From Chthonomonadaceae bacterium (GTDB lineage Bacteria > Armatimonadota > Chthonomonadetes > Chthonomonadales > Chthonomonadaceae): a stretch of 44,865 bases of DNA. Each line of letters opens with the position of its first letter. The stretch's first letter is position 1. Both the position numbers and the translations under genes were made by a program. Of the stretch, positions 9,335 to 17,581 are shown in pieces. The stretch spans positions 1 to 44,865 of the forward strand of contig JANWZQ010000075.1 in assembly GCA_025054835.1 (NCBI GenBank). The letters run 5' to 3'. The notes under the pieces are model-generated. The model was not told the DNA's origin, ran no database searches, and saw nothing but the letters and a program-made list of their open reading frames with translations.

Positions 9335-9601
9335 ACTTCTGCTCCTTTCCATTCAGAACCGCCGCGCCGCTGATAGCGCAACACCAGAAAGAGGATGTGG
9401 CAGATACTGCTACCTGCCCCGGACGCATCGTTGCATGTACCCCGGGACAGGAGCCGCACTTTGCACACAGGCAGTGCCATACCGTCGCTGCGAGCCGACG
9501 ACAGGTGACGTGGAAAAGAGGCAGATGCAGGACACTGCTACGCTATTATTGTACGCCATCTGTCCCCGGTCTCTGCAATCTTCGTACCAAAATACGCAAA
9601 A
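9335..9601 (-). other. Leader region between ffh and rpsP
   Basis: About 267 bases without a gene. It holds the candidate rpsP promoter and would leave an untranslated leader of roughly 200 bases before rpsP. I looked for the conserved apical motif of the signal recognition particle RNA, because ffh is adjacent, and did not find it. Confidence 0.5.
9548..9578 (-). promoter_or_regulatory. Candidate promoter for rpsP
   Basis: On the minus strand TTGCAG (9578-9573) and TACAAT (9553-9548) are separated by 19 bases. The -10 is good and the spacing is slightly long. It would drive rpsP and the genes after it independently of ffh. Confidence 0.5.
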
Positions 9602-11047
9602 TTAACGGCCAAAGGGGAACTTCTTCCAGCCCCGGCCCCCCTTGGGCATTTTCGGTCGGCTTCCAGAGGGCAACGCAGGGGTTCCACTGCCCTTCAACCC
9701 GCCTGCCGCGCTTCCCATACCCGGCCACTTCCTGCGCCCCCCCGGACCGGCCCCCTCCATCATGACCTGGATCGCCTTCTTCATCTGCTCGAATTCGTTC
9801 AGAAACTGGTTCACTTCCTGTACCGTGTGCCCGGAGCCCGCGGCGATTCGTCGACGCCGACTGCCATTGAGGATCGACGGATTGCTCCGCTCCTGAGGAG
9901 TCATGGAACGTACAATCGCTTCCTTGCGCGCCAGCAATTTCGGATCGATGTTCACTCCCTCCAGCATCTTGCTGTTCACACCGGGCAACAGCTTCAGCAC
10001 ATTCTCCAGAGGGCCCAGTTTCTTGACCTGCTGCAACTGCTCTAGAAAGTCATTCAAGTCAAACTTGCGCTCGCGCAGCTTCCGCTCCAATTCCGCGGCC
10101 TTCTTTTCGTCGACCGCTTCCTGCGCCTTCTCGATCAGGCTCAGGATGTCCCCCATGCCCAGAATGCGCGAGGCCATCCGGTCGGGGTAGAACGGCTCCA
10201 GCGCATCCAGCTTCTCGCCAGTGCCCATAAACTTGATGGGCACACCGGTCACCTCCCGGATCGAGATCGCTGCACCGCCGCGGGTGTCGCCGTCCATTTT
10301 GGTCATCACGAACCCGGTCAGGCCCAGTCGCGCGTGAAACTGCTGGGCGAAATTCACCGCGTCCTGCCCGACCATGGCGTCAACCACCAGCAGGATCTCA
10401 TGCGGCTGCACCCACGCCTTCATCTGGCCCAGCTCATCCATGAGATCCTCATCGATGTGCAGACGCCCTGCCGTGTCCAGCAACACGATGTCGTGCCCGT
10501 TCTGTTGCGCGTGCGCCACTGCCTGCCGCGCGATCGTCGGCGGCGCCTTATCCAGCTCCGGAGGCAACGTGAACACCGGTACCCGGATCTGCTCCCCCAG
10601 AACCTGCAGCTGCTTGATAGCCGCCGGACGATAGATGTCGCAGGCCACCATCAGGGGGTTGCGTCCCTGCTTCTTGTAGTGCAACGCCAGCTTGCCACAG
10701 AGCGTCGTCTTGCCGGCACCCTGCAGACCACAGAGCATCAGGATGGTTGGCGGTGTCGGCGACAGCTGCACCCGCGTGTCCGTGCCACCCAGCAGAGCGA
10801 TCAACTCGTCATGGACGATCTTGATGACCTGTTGTGCCGGCGACAGCGACTCCAGCACGTCCGAACCGACAGCTTTCTCCCTGACGCGCGCCACAAAGTC
10901 CTTGACCACTTTGTAGTGCACGTCGGCCTCCAGCAAGGCCAGACGCACCTCACGCATGGCCTCGTTAACGTCCGCCTCCGTCACGCGTCCTCGATTGCGC
11001 AGACGCTGGAAGACGCTCTGCAGTTTTTCAGAAAGACTGTCGAACAC
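9602..11047 (-). CDS. ffh: Signal recognition particle GTPase Ffh
   Basis: Binds the SRP RNA and signal sequences of membrane proteins and targets ribosomes to FtsY. The 481-residue product has the N domain (LSEKLQSVFQRLRNRGRVTEADVNEAMREVR in part), the G domain with CGLQGAGKTTLCGKLA, LLDTAGRLHIDE and TKMDGDTRGG, and the methionine-rich M domain with VMMEGAG and a basic glycine-rich tail ending WKKFPFGR. The start is the GTG at 11047, which has GGAG seven bases upstream and matches the family N-terminus (FDSLSEKL). The frame runs on to 11266 without similarity and would cross its own promoter. Confidence 0.97.
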   Translation of the reverse strand: MFDSLSEKLQSVFQRLRNRGRVTEADVNEAMREVRLALLEADVHYKVVKDFVARVREKAVGSDVLESLSPAQQVIKIVHDELIALLGGTDTRVQLSPTPPTILMLCGLQGAGKTTLCGKLALHYKKQGRNPLMVACDIYRPAAIKQLQVLGEQIRVPVFTLPPELDKAPPTIARQAVAHAQQNGHDIVLLDTAGRLHIDEDLMDELGQMKAWVQPHEILLVVDAMVGQDAVNFAQQFHARLGLTGFVMTKMDGDTRGGAAISIREVTGVPIKFMGTGEKLDALEPFYPDRMASRILGMGDILSLIEKAQEAVDEKKAAELERKLRERKFDLNDFLEQLQQVKKLGPLENVLKLLPGVNSKMLEGVNIDPKLLARKEAIVRSMTPQERSNPSILNGSRRRRIAAGSGHTVQEVNQFLNEFEQMKKAIQVMMEGAGPGGRRKWPGMGSAAGGLKGSGTPALPSGSRPKMPKGGRGWKKFPFGR

Positions 11048-11101
11048 GGCTCGCTCCTGCCCTGTCACTCCGTGAACCGGGCTGCCCCTCGGGGCCAAAG
11101 C

Positions 11102-11130
11102 AGTATACCGGAACCGACCTGCTTTGTCAA
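11102..11130 (-). promoter_or_regulatory. Promoter of ffh
   Basis: A near-consensus sigma-70 promoter on the minus strand: TTGACA (11130-11125), 17-base spacer, TATACT (11107-11102). It lies about 55 bases before the ffh GTG. Confidence 0.85.
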
Positions 11131-11219
11131 CAGGAGTCAGACACCTGAGGAAACCGCGCGCACGCTGTCGAACAGCAGGACACGTGCTCCCGACACGCAA
11201 CCGCGACAGGAGAACCGTG

Positions 11220-11780
11220 ATGCCCATGCGCCCCGGAAACGCAGACACCAGTCGCCATCGCTTCACACGCTTAGCACAACAGCATCAGGACGCAGTGTAC
11301 CGGCAGATGGTCCGGGTCTGCGGCAACCACGACGACGCACTCGATGTGTTGCAGGAGGCTCTGATCAAAGCCTATCGTGCGATCGACACGCTCCGGACCG
11401 ACGTCGCTTTCCGCGTCTGGCTCGCTCGCATCGCGCGCAACGTCTGCACACGCCTCCGCGCCCGGGAAGCCCTCCTCCCCCTGCTCTCTCTGGACGCTTC
11501 CGAAGGGCAGTCCGATTCGATCGCATCGCTCTCTGAAGAGCAGGTCTCCCCCGAAACCACAGTGATCCAGAATGAGTTACACAACCTCATCCAGCAGGCC
11601 GTAGCCTCGCTCCCCCCGAACCTCCGGGAAGTTTACTGGCTTCGGGACGTGGAGGGGCTTTCCACCGAGGAAACTGCCTCCCGGCTGAACCTCACCGAGG
11701 CCACAGTGAAAGCCCGCCTCCATCGCGCACGCGCACGCCTGCGCGAACGACTCAACGCCCTCTTTCTGGATGAATCCTGA
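11220..11780 (+). CDS. ECF-type RNA polymerase sigma factor
   Basis: Alternative sigma factor of the extracytoplasmic-function group, 186 residues, with only regions 2 and 4. Region 2 runs from about residue 20 (YRQMVRVCGNHDDALDVLQEALIKAYRAI, with the -10 recognition helix in FRVWLARIARNVC). Region 4 is ASLPPNLREVYWLRDVEGLSTEE followed by the helix-turn-helix LNLTEATVKARLHRARARL. AGGAG seven bases before the ATG at 11220 fixes the start. It is divergent from ffh. No anti-sigma gene follows; the next genes handle sulfur. The targets are unknown, and control of the downstream sulfur genes is only a suggestion from position. Confidence 0.93.
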   Translation: MPMRPGNADTSRHRFTRLAQQHQDAVYRQMVRVCGNHDDALDVLQEALIKAYRAIDTLRTDVAFRVWLARIARNVCTRLRAREALLPLLSLDASEGQSDSIASLSEEQVSPETTVIQNELHNLIQQAVASLPPNLREVYWLRDVEGLSTEETASRLNLTEATVKARLHRARARLRERLNALFLDES

Positions 11781-11871
11781 AAAATTCCCACGATTCGCAT
11801 GAATCCTCCGCGCGCAGCACAGGCTCTTTACAGATGGAAGTCAGCGAGATAACGCAATAACGAAAGGAGCA

Positions 11872-11892
11872 CAGGCCGGACAGAACGGCCTG
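11872..11892 (+). promoter_or_regulatory. Perfect inverted repeat between ribosome site and start of the TauE gene
   Basis: CAGGCCG (11872-11878) and CGGCCTG (11886-11892) form a perfect 7-bp stem with a 7-base loop. The only good ribosome site, AAAGGAG at 11863-11869, lies just before the hairpin and the ATG at 11894 just after it. Folding would bring the two to a usable distance. It could also be the operator of a repressor. Confidence 0.55.
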
Positions 11893-11893
11893 C

Positions 11894-12658
11894 ATGCGCA
11901 GTAGTTGCATGTACGACATGATGATGGGCCTTCTGGGTGGCCTGCTAATCGGTGTAACCCTTGCGCTTACAGGTGGTGGCGGCAGCATGGTCGCCATGCC
12001 GGCCCTCACAGTCGGTCTGCATCTCTCGCTCGCGCAGGCTGCGCCCGTCTCGCTGATGATCGTGGGGCTTTCGGCTATTGCTGGATGGTGGGAGGCCGCG
12101 CGCAAAGGGCAGCTGGCCTGGAGTGCTATCGCGCGCTTTGCACTGGTCGCCATGCCGGCCCTGATCCTGGCGCGGCGGGTTGCCACGCACCTGCCCGACG
12201 CGGGCCTGTCCGCAGGTTTCGGCCTGCTGGCGCTCTGGATTGCAGCCCGGCCGCCCGAGTCCCGGCCCGGAGGGCCGCCCATTACCACCGCACGCTTCTT
12301 CGTGATCGCGGCGGTCACTGGAATGATGGCCGGTCTGTTCGGCGCCGGAGGTGGCTTCCTGATCACGCCCGCGCTCGCACTGGGAGCCGGAATGGACCTG
12401 CGGACCGCGATCCCGAACGCACTCGTGGTTATCACGGCCTTCGGCATCTTCGGTATCCTGGCCTCTGCAGGACAATGGTCGCACACGACCTGGAGCGCGC
12501 CGGTGTTGCTCATGCTCACGGTGGCCGTGCTGACGGGATGGATCGGGGGTCGCTGGCGCACCCGCCTGGCACCGGGGATCATCCGTACGCTCTTCCAGCT
12601 GGTTGTGGGAGCTGCCGGGTGCATCATGCTGGCGCGCGCGTTGCAAAACCTTCTGTGA
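11894..12658 (+). CDS. TauE/SafE family sulfur-anion exporter
   Basis: Integral membrane protein of the TauE/SafE (COG0730) family, which exports sulfite or related organosulfur anions. The 254-residue product is nearly all hydrophobic with about seven to eight membrane helices. It has the two family repeats: GGLLIGVTLALTGGGGSM near the start and MMAGLFGAGGGFLITPAL near residues 143-160. It lies upstream of two rhodanese-containing genes, so a role in export of sulfite formed by persulfide oxidation is a good inference. ATG at 11894 is preceded by a hairpin and a distant ribosome site; ATGs at 11909 and 11918 are alternatives. Confidence 0.9.
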   Translation: MRSSCMYDMMMGLLGGLLIGVTLALTGGGGSMVAMPALTVGLHLSLAQAAPVSLMIVGLSAIAGWWEAARKGQLAWSAIARFALVAMPALILARRVATHLPDAGLSAGFGLLALWIAARPPESRPGGPPITTARFFVIAAVTGMMAGLFGAGGGFLITPALALGAGMDLRTAIPNALVVITAFGIFGILASAGQWSHTTWSAPVLLMLTVAVLTGWIGGRWRTRLAPGIIRTLFQLVVGAAGCIMLARALQNLL

Positions 12659-12696
12659 GCCTGCGCACAAGACACTGAAGGAGGATAGGAAAAAGT

Positions 12697-13248
12697 ATGC
12701 AAACCCTGACGGTACAGGAGCTGGACCGCCGACTGAAGTCCGGAGAAATTCTGCAACTGGTTGACGTGCGATCGCCGGACGAGTACCGCGCGGGACATAT
12801 CCCCGGCGCGATCAACATCCCGATGGACCGTTGTGAGGCGCGACTGGATGACCTGCACGCCTCGGTACCCGTGGTGCTCATCTGCCAGAGTGGCCGTCGC
12901 GCCAGTATGACGCACGAACTGCTCTCGGCACATCGAGCCGACATGATGGTGCTCGAGGGAGGCACCGCCGCATGGATGGCACAGGGACTACCCGTCGTAC
13001 GTGACACCGTGGCCCGATGGAGTCTCGAACGTCAGACCCGTCTGGTGATCGGCATCCTGGTACTCAGCACCAGCATCGCCAGCCTGTTCTGGCCTCCGGC
13101 CATCGCCGTGCCCATCTTCATGGGTGCCGGTCTGATTTTCGCCGGACTCACTGATATCTGCGGGCTCGGGCTCCTGCTGGCAAAGATGCCATGGAACCGT
13201 CCTCAGACGCCATCGCCCTGCAACCCGAAACCGGCAACTTCTCGATAA
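12697..13248 (+). CDS. Membrane-anchored rhodanese (rhodanese plus DUF2892-like membrane domain)
   Basis: The 183-residue product has a single rhodanese domain (residues 1-100) with LVDVRSPDEYRAGHIPGAINIP and an intact active-site loop LICQSGRRA, catalytic Cys63. The C-terminal part has two membrane helices at about residues 112-150, as in the DUF2892 family that is often fused to rhodaneses. It should carry sulfane sulfur on Cys63 at the inner face of the membrane. AAGGAGG lies 12 bases before the ATG. It sits 38 bases after the TauE-type gene and 64 bases before the persulfide-dioxygenase-like gene; all three probably share a transcript. Confidence 0.9.
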   Translation: MQTLTVQELDRRLKSGEILQLVDVRSPDEYRAGHIPGAINIPMDRCEARLDDLHASVPVVLICQSGRRASMTHELLSAHRADMMVLEGGTAAWMAQGLPVVRDTVARWSLERQTRLVIGILVLSTSIASLFWPPAIAVPIFMGAGLIFAGLTDICGLGLLLAKMPWNRPQTPSPCNPKPATSR

Positions 13249-13312
13249 TGTGAAAGCACGTTGCAACGCATGAAGTAGAAGTGAGGCATTCAGAGGAGGA
13301 GTATCAGAACCG

Positions 13313-14698
13313 ATGTATCGTGTAGAAACCATTGTGACGCCCGGATTGGCTCAGAACAGCTACATGATCCTGAGCGGCAACGAGGCTGCTGTCATCGATC
13401 CCCGACGGGATGTGCAGATCTACAAAGAGATCGCGGAACGCGAGGGCGTGCGCATCACGCACGTGTTCGAGACCCATTCCCACGCCGACTTCGTTAGCGG
13501 AGGGCCGCAACTGGCCGCGGAGACCGGTGCGACGCTCTACATCAGTGCGCTGGTCAACCCTAACGTGCCGCACCAGCCCTTGCATGACAACGACACGTTC
13601 CAGATCGGCGACGCCCGCATTGTCGCCCTGCACACCCCGGGGCACACGCCGGAGCACATGGCCTACTACGTCACCGACACAGCGGACCTGAGCGCGCCCC
13701 CCGCGCTCTTCTCTGGCGACCTGATGTTTGTCGGCGACCTGGGCCGGCCGGAACTGCTCGGTCAGGCGCTCGCCGAAGAGCTCGCTCCGAAACTCTACGA
13801 CTCTGTCTTCGGCGTGATCGGCATGCTCCCGCCGGAGACGATCCTCTACCCCGGACACGGAGCAGGCAGCCTGTGCGGCCGCACACTCTCGGAGAAGCCA
13901 ACGTCCACGCTGGGCGAGGAGTTCGCCACCAACCCGGCCCTGCAGATCCGGGACAAGCAGGAGTTCGTCGCCTACATGATGAGCGGGCAGCCACGTGTCC
14001 CGACCAACTTCTCCCGTATGGCAGCGCTCAACCGCGCCGGGGTTCCGTTGCTGCCTGAGCAGTTCCCTGCCCGGGAGTTCCGTGTGGAGGAGGTGGAAGC
14101 TGCGCTCCAGGATCCCACGTACCTCGTGGTCGACGCGCGCTCCCCGGAAGAGTACGCCGCCGGGCATATCCCGGGTAGCGTCTATCTCGGACTGGACCCC
14201 GGCCTGCCCACCTGGCTCGGCTGGCTCTTCTCACCTGACCGCAAAATCGTGGCCATCGTGCATGACGAGGCACAGGCACGCGACTACTTCGCATGGCTCG
14301 CCCGCGTCGGCTACGATAATCTGGTCGGCTACCTGCCCGGCGGGATCACGGCCTGGCAGGCCGCCGGCAAGCCTGTCGAGACCCTGACCGTTCTGCCTCC
14401 GGAGACCGTGCGCCATCAGGCTGAGCATCCCGGGGAGGCACAGATCATCGATGTGCGCACACCGCGGGAGTTCGCTGCGGGTACCCTTCCTGGCGCGCAC
14501 AGCATCCCTCTGTGCGAACTGCCCGGCCGCATGCAGGAAGTCCCGACAGATCGCCCGGTGACCCTGATGTGCCAGGGCGGATACCGCGGAACGATCGCAG
14601 CCAGCCTGCTTCTGAACGCGGGCTACCGCAACGTAGCCAACGCTGCCGGCGGTTACGCGGCCGTTACCGCTGCCGAACCAGCGCTCACCCGGGCCTGA
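13313..14698 (+). CDS. Persulfide-dioxygenase-like MBL protein fused to two rhodanese domains
   Basis: Three-domain protein of 461 residues. Residues 1-240 are a metallo-beta-lactamase fold of the ETHE1/persulfide dioxygenase type, with the metal motif THSHAD (His55, His57, Asp59), HTPGHTPEH and YPGHGAG. Residues about 255-355 form a rhodanese domain whose catalytic cysteine is missing; the loop reads IVHDEAQ around 315-320. Residues about 365-461 form a second rhodanese with an intact LMCQGGYRG loop, Cys420. The family oxidises glutathione or other persulfides to sulfite; the active rhodanese may pass sulfur from or to it. GAGGAGG precedes the ATG. It ends the sulfur operon before a strong terminator. 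Confidence 0.93.
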   Translation: MYRVETIVTPGLAQNSYMILSGNEAAVIDPRRDVQIYKEIAEREGVRITHVFETHSHADFVSGGPQLAAETGATLYISALVNPNVPHQPLHDNDTFQIGDARIVALHTPGHTPEHMAYYVTDTADLSAPPALFSGDLMFVGDLGRPELLGQALAEELAPKLYDSVFGVIGMLPPETILYPGHGAGSLCGRTLSEKPTSTLGEEFATNPALQIRDKQEFVAYMMSGQPRVPTNFSRMAALNRAGVPLLPEQFPAREFRVEEVEAALQDPTYLVVDARSPEEYAAGHIPGSVYLGLDPGLPTWLGWLFSPDRKIVAIVHDEAQARDYFAWLARVGYDNLVGYLPGGITAWQAAGKPVETLTVLPPETVRHQAEHPGEAQIIDVRTPREFAAGTLPGAHSIPLCELPGRMQEVPTDRPVTLMCQGGYRGTIAASLLLNAGYRNVANAAGGYAAVTAAEPALTRA

Positions 14699-14724
14699 AA
14701 GTTCAGAAAGCAGCTCGATAGAAA

Positions 14725-14759
14725 GCGGCCTGCACTCTAGAGGTGAGAGTGCAGGCCGC
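14725..14759. terminator. Bidirectional terminator between convergent genes
   Basis: A perfect 14-bp stem: the arm at 14725-14738 pairs with 14746-14759 around a 7-base loop. It lies between the sulfur operon and the convergent isomerase-like gene. A TTTCT-type stretch follows on the minus strand and TACTTTCTC on the plus strand, so it could serve both. Confidence 0.8.
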
Positions 14760-14776
14760 CATACTTTCTCGCCCGC

Positions 14777-15691
14777 TCACGCGGAAGCAGCACGCCGCCG
14801 CAGATCCGCAAGGATCCGGGGCACTGCCACCTTCGGCTCCTCCTCCGCCTCATACTCCAGTATCAGATAGCCACGATATCCCGCGTGGCGCAGCATTCCC
14901 AGCACCCGGTCCAGATCCACCGGGCGCTTCTTCCCGTCCGGGGCTGTCAACTCCGTCTTGATGTGCGTGGTCACTGCGTAGGACACCGTGCGCATCAGAT
15001 CTGCGTAGGGATCCGCTGTACGAAAGTTGCCGCAGTCCCATTTCATCGCCAGCCACTCCGAACGGATCGCCTCCAGAATCGCCAGCATCCCATCGGCCGT
15101 CGCGACCACGCCCCCATGGTTCTCCAGCGCCAGGATCACCCCGCGCTCCTCCGCAGTTGGCAGGCACTCCTGCAGGCACTCCACCACCCACCGACGACCG
15201 GTGTCCTCATCTACCCGGGGTTCCCGGGGCAACCCCCCGGCAAAGATCCGGATCTGCCGCGCGCCCATGTCCGCCGCATACCCGATCCACTGCCGCACCT
15301 GCGCGATCTGCCGCGCCCGCTCCTCTCCGGGAGGCAGGCAGAAGTTGTTACCGACCGCTGTGCCACAGACCTCCAGACCCAGTAGAAACGCCTGCCGGGT
15401 CAGCCGATGGATGTCCGCCAGTTTCACCGGCGAGGGGAAATAGTAGGAAGTCAGCTCCACGCCATCCAGATCCATCTGCGCCGATGCCTCCAGAAACCCG
15501 GCGTAGGTCATGGGCTGATTCCTGTCCTGCAGGTACTTGCGATAGGAGTAGCCGCAATTCCCTATTTTGAAGCGCGGTCCCCCGGCACGCGCCGGGATCT
15601 CGGAGCCAGAAGCCGTTCCTCCTCCCACCCCCATGGACATTACGCCTGCCATGCTCGCGCGCAACGCCTCACGCCGTGACGGAAGCTGCAT
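14777..15691 (-). CDS. Sugar phosphate isomerase/epimerase-like TIM barrel protein
   Basis: Member of the xylose-isomerase-like/AP-endonuclease-2 superfamily, 304 residues; the substrate is not known. After a possible Tat-type leader (SRREALRASMAG at residues 5-16, then a short Ala/Gly stretch) the barrel shows FLEASAQMDLDGVELTSYYF, LALENHGG, MKWDCGNF, THIKTE and YLILEYEAEEEP, the usual metal-binding Glu/Asp/His positions. The leader suggests export, as for many such proteins in planctomycetes and relatives, but the hydrophobic segment is short. It is followed by the convergent sulfur operon and preceded 45 bases upstream by the ASPIC/UnbV protein gene on the same strand. Confidence 0.85.
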   Translation of the reverse strand: MQLPSRREALRASMAGVMSMGVGGGTASGSEIPARAGGPRFKIGNCGYSYRKYLQDRNQPMTYAGFLEASAQMDLDGVELTSYYFPSPVKLADIHRLTRQAFLLGLEVCGTAVGNNFCLPPGEERARQIAQVRQWIGYAADMGARQIRIFAGGLPREPRVDEDTGRRWVVECLQECLPTAEERGVILALENHGGVVATADGMLAILEAIRSEWLAMKWDCGNFRTADPYADLMRTVSYAVTTHIKTELTAPDGKKRPVDLDRVLGMLRHAGYRGYLILEYEAEEEPKVAVPRILADLRRRAASA

Positions 15692-15736
15692 CCCTTCACC
15701 CTCCTTTTCCTGCCCGGTTCCAACCGGCTACCCCCT

Positions 15737-17542
15737 CTAACGCCGGGAGATCTCCGCCCCGGACGCCCCCTCCCTGCACAGGAGTGTCTGCCCGGTGCGC
15801 ACGTCCGTGTACGTATCCACCTGCCCGGAAGGCCACGTGATCCGCACACGCTCTACCTTTTCCAGCTGCCCCAGCCCGAAGGTGAGCGTGCGCTCCGAAC
15901 ACGACAGGAATCCAGCGCTACTCTTGACCCACTGCGTCTGTCGCACACCGCCTGCCTCCACCTCTACCTTCGCACCAATGCCATTCCGGTTGGAACGCAC
16001 TCCCTCGGTACGCACACGCAGACAGCGATTCGCATTGCCTCCGTCATTGCGCAGCAGGCGTGCTCTTCCATCGTTCTCCATCAGCAACACGTCCAGATCG
16101 CCGTCCCCATCAATATCGGCATAGGCTGAGCCGCGGGTTACCATCGGTCGGACCAGATCGCGCCCGCGCTCCCGGCTCACCTCCACGAATTTCCCCCCCT
16201 GATTGCGGAACAGCAGCGGGGGCTCCGCGAATGTCATGTCTGGCTGGAATTTGTGCACGTTATCGTACAGATGCCCGTTGCACACCAGCGCATCCTGCCA
16301 GCCATCCAGATCGTAATCGAAAAAGAAAACTCCCCACCCCATCAATAGCAGGCTCGGGTTATGCACACCTGTCGCATGCGAGGCATCGGTGAACATCCCC
16401 CCGCCCTGATTCAGAAACAGCGACACTCCCTCCATTGCGAAGTTCGTGATGATCAGGCTCGGGCGCCCGGAACGGTCGATGTCCGCCGCATCGATCCCCA
16501 TGCCCGCCTTCGCCGTGCCGTTCTCGCCCAGCGCAATCCCGGCAACCAGAGCCACCTCCTCGAAGGTACCATCCCCTCGATTGCGAAACAGGCAGTTCGG
16601 CTCCATATCGTTGGCCAGCGCGATGTCGGGCCACCCGTCCCCATCGTAATCCAGGATCACCACCCCCCAGGTCTTCCCGGGCTCGTTGATCACACCAGCC
16701 TCCCGGCTCACATCCCGGAAGCGGCCACTGCCCTCATTGTGATAGAGCCGCACCGACTCCCCATCGTACACGTTGGGCGTACAGTACGACTTGGTCCCCT
16801 TGTAAACGGAGCAGAACACGTCGGTCTCCGGTGTCCACTTGCAATAGTTGCCCACCACCAGATCCAGACGTCCGTCCCGGTCATAATCGAAGAAGGCGCA
16901 GCCGGAGCCCCACTTGCTCTCGTTGTGCACGCCAGCCTGCAGCGTCACATCCTGAAATTTGCCGGTCCCGTTCAGGTTCCGGAACAGACGCGAGGGCCCC
17001 ATGATGCAGGTGATGTAGAGATCATCGTAGCCGTCGTTGTCGTAGTCCCCCACGGTGACCCCCATCGTATGCATCTCGATGTCCAGTCCAGAGCCCGCAG
17101 ACACGTCTCGAAATCGGCCATTGCCCTCATTATGGTAGAGCGCGGTACGCGTCCGGCGGCGCCCCGTCTTCACATTGCGCCAGTCCGCGCCGTTCAGCAG
17201 CAGAATGTCCGGCCGGCCGTCGTTGTCATAGTCGAAAAACGCGCAGCCCGGTGTCTCGATCTCCGGCATATACTTCCGGCCCCGCGCCCCACTGAAGTGC
17301 GTGAAGTTGATGCCCGCCTGTTGCGTAATGTCCGTGAAGCGCACCCTGTCCGGCAGAGCCGCAAGACCTTCCGGCTTGCGTGCTGTTGCCGCGTGCTCTG
17401 TGCTGACCGAGGCCGACGATGCAGAGGCTGGTGCCTGCCCTTCTGAACCGGAAGCCTTGCCACCGGAACGGCAGCCACACAGGGCCACGCCCCATATTCC
17501 CAGCAGCAGAAGTGTCATCCTGCCGTTCGGCAAAGATCTCAC
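15737..17542 (-). CDS. Lipoprotein with seven VCBS/FG-GAP repeats and an ASPIC/UnbV domain
   Basis: Predicted surface lipoprotein of about 601 residues. A signal peptide ends in the lipobox LCGC, so the cysteine should be lipid-modified. Seven calcium-loop repeats follow, e.g. DYDNDGRPD, DYDNDGYDD, DYDRDGRLD, DYDGDGWPD, DIDRSGRPS, DYDLDGWQD and DIDGDGDLD; the fifth is degenerate at the ligand positions. They build a beta-propeller. The C-terminus is an ASPIC/UnbV domain (NGIGAKVEVEAGG, ITWPSGQVD). Its function is unknown; such proteins are thought to bind ligands or other proteins outside the cell. The GTG at 17542 is chosen because GGGAGG lies 9 bases upstream; ATG at 17566 is the alternative. 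Confidence 0.88.
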   Translation of the reverse strand: MRSLPNGRMTLLLLGIWGVALCGCRSGGKASGSEGQAPASASSASVSTEHAATARKPEGLAALPDRVRFTDITQQAGINFTHFSGARGRKYMPEIETPGCAFFDYDNDGRPDILLLNGADWRNVKTGRRRTRTALYHNEGNGRFRDVSAGSGLDIEMHTMGVTVGDYDNDGYDDLYITCIMGPSRLFRNLNGTGKFQDVTLQAGVHNESKWGSGCAFFDYDRDGRLDLVVGNYCKWTPETDVFCSVYKGTKSYCTPNVYDGESVRLYHNEGSGRFRDVSREAGVINEPGKTWGVVILDYDGDGWPDIALANDMEPNCLFRNRGDGTFEEVALVAGIALGENGTAKAGMGIDAADIDRSGRPSLIITNFAMEGVSLFLNQGGGMFTDASHATGVHNPSLLLMGWGVFFFDYDLDGWQDALVCNGHLYDNVHKFQPDMTFAEPPLLFRNQGGKFVEVSRERGRDLVRPMVTRGSAYADIDGDGDLDVLLMENDGRARLLRNDGGNANRCLRVRTEGVRSNRNGIGAKVEVEAGGVRQTQWVKSSAGFLSCSERTLTFGLGQLEKVERVRITWPSGQVDTYTDVRTGQTLLCREGASGAEISRR

Positions 17543-17581
17543 TCGACTGTTCCTCCCATGTGCCATCGATGCACGCGATGA

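Noticed and set aside
9335-9601. Signal recognition particle RNA next to ffh
   Set aside because: The conserved apical tetraloop and internal-loop motif could not be found on either strand.
10334-11536. Plus-strand frame of 400 codons opposite ffh
   Set aside because: Antisense to the Ffh GTPase domain, composition of a shadow frame, and overlaps the ECF sigma gene.
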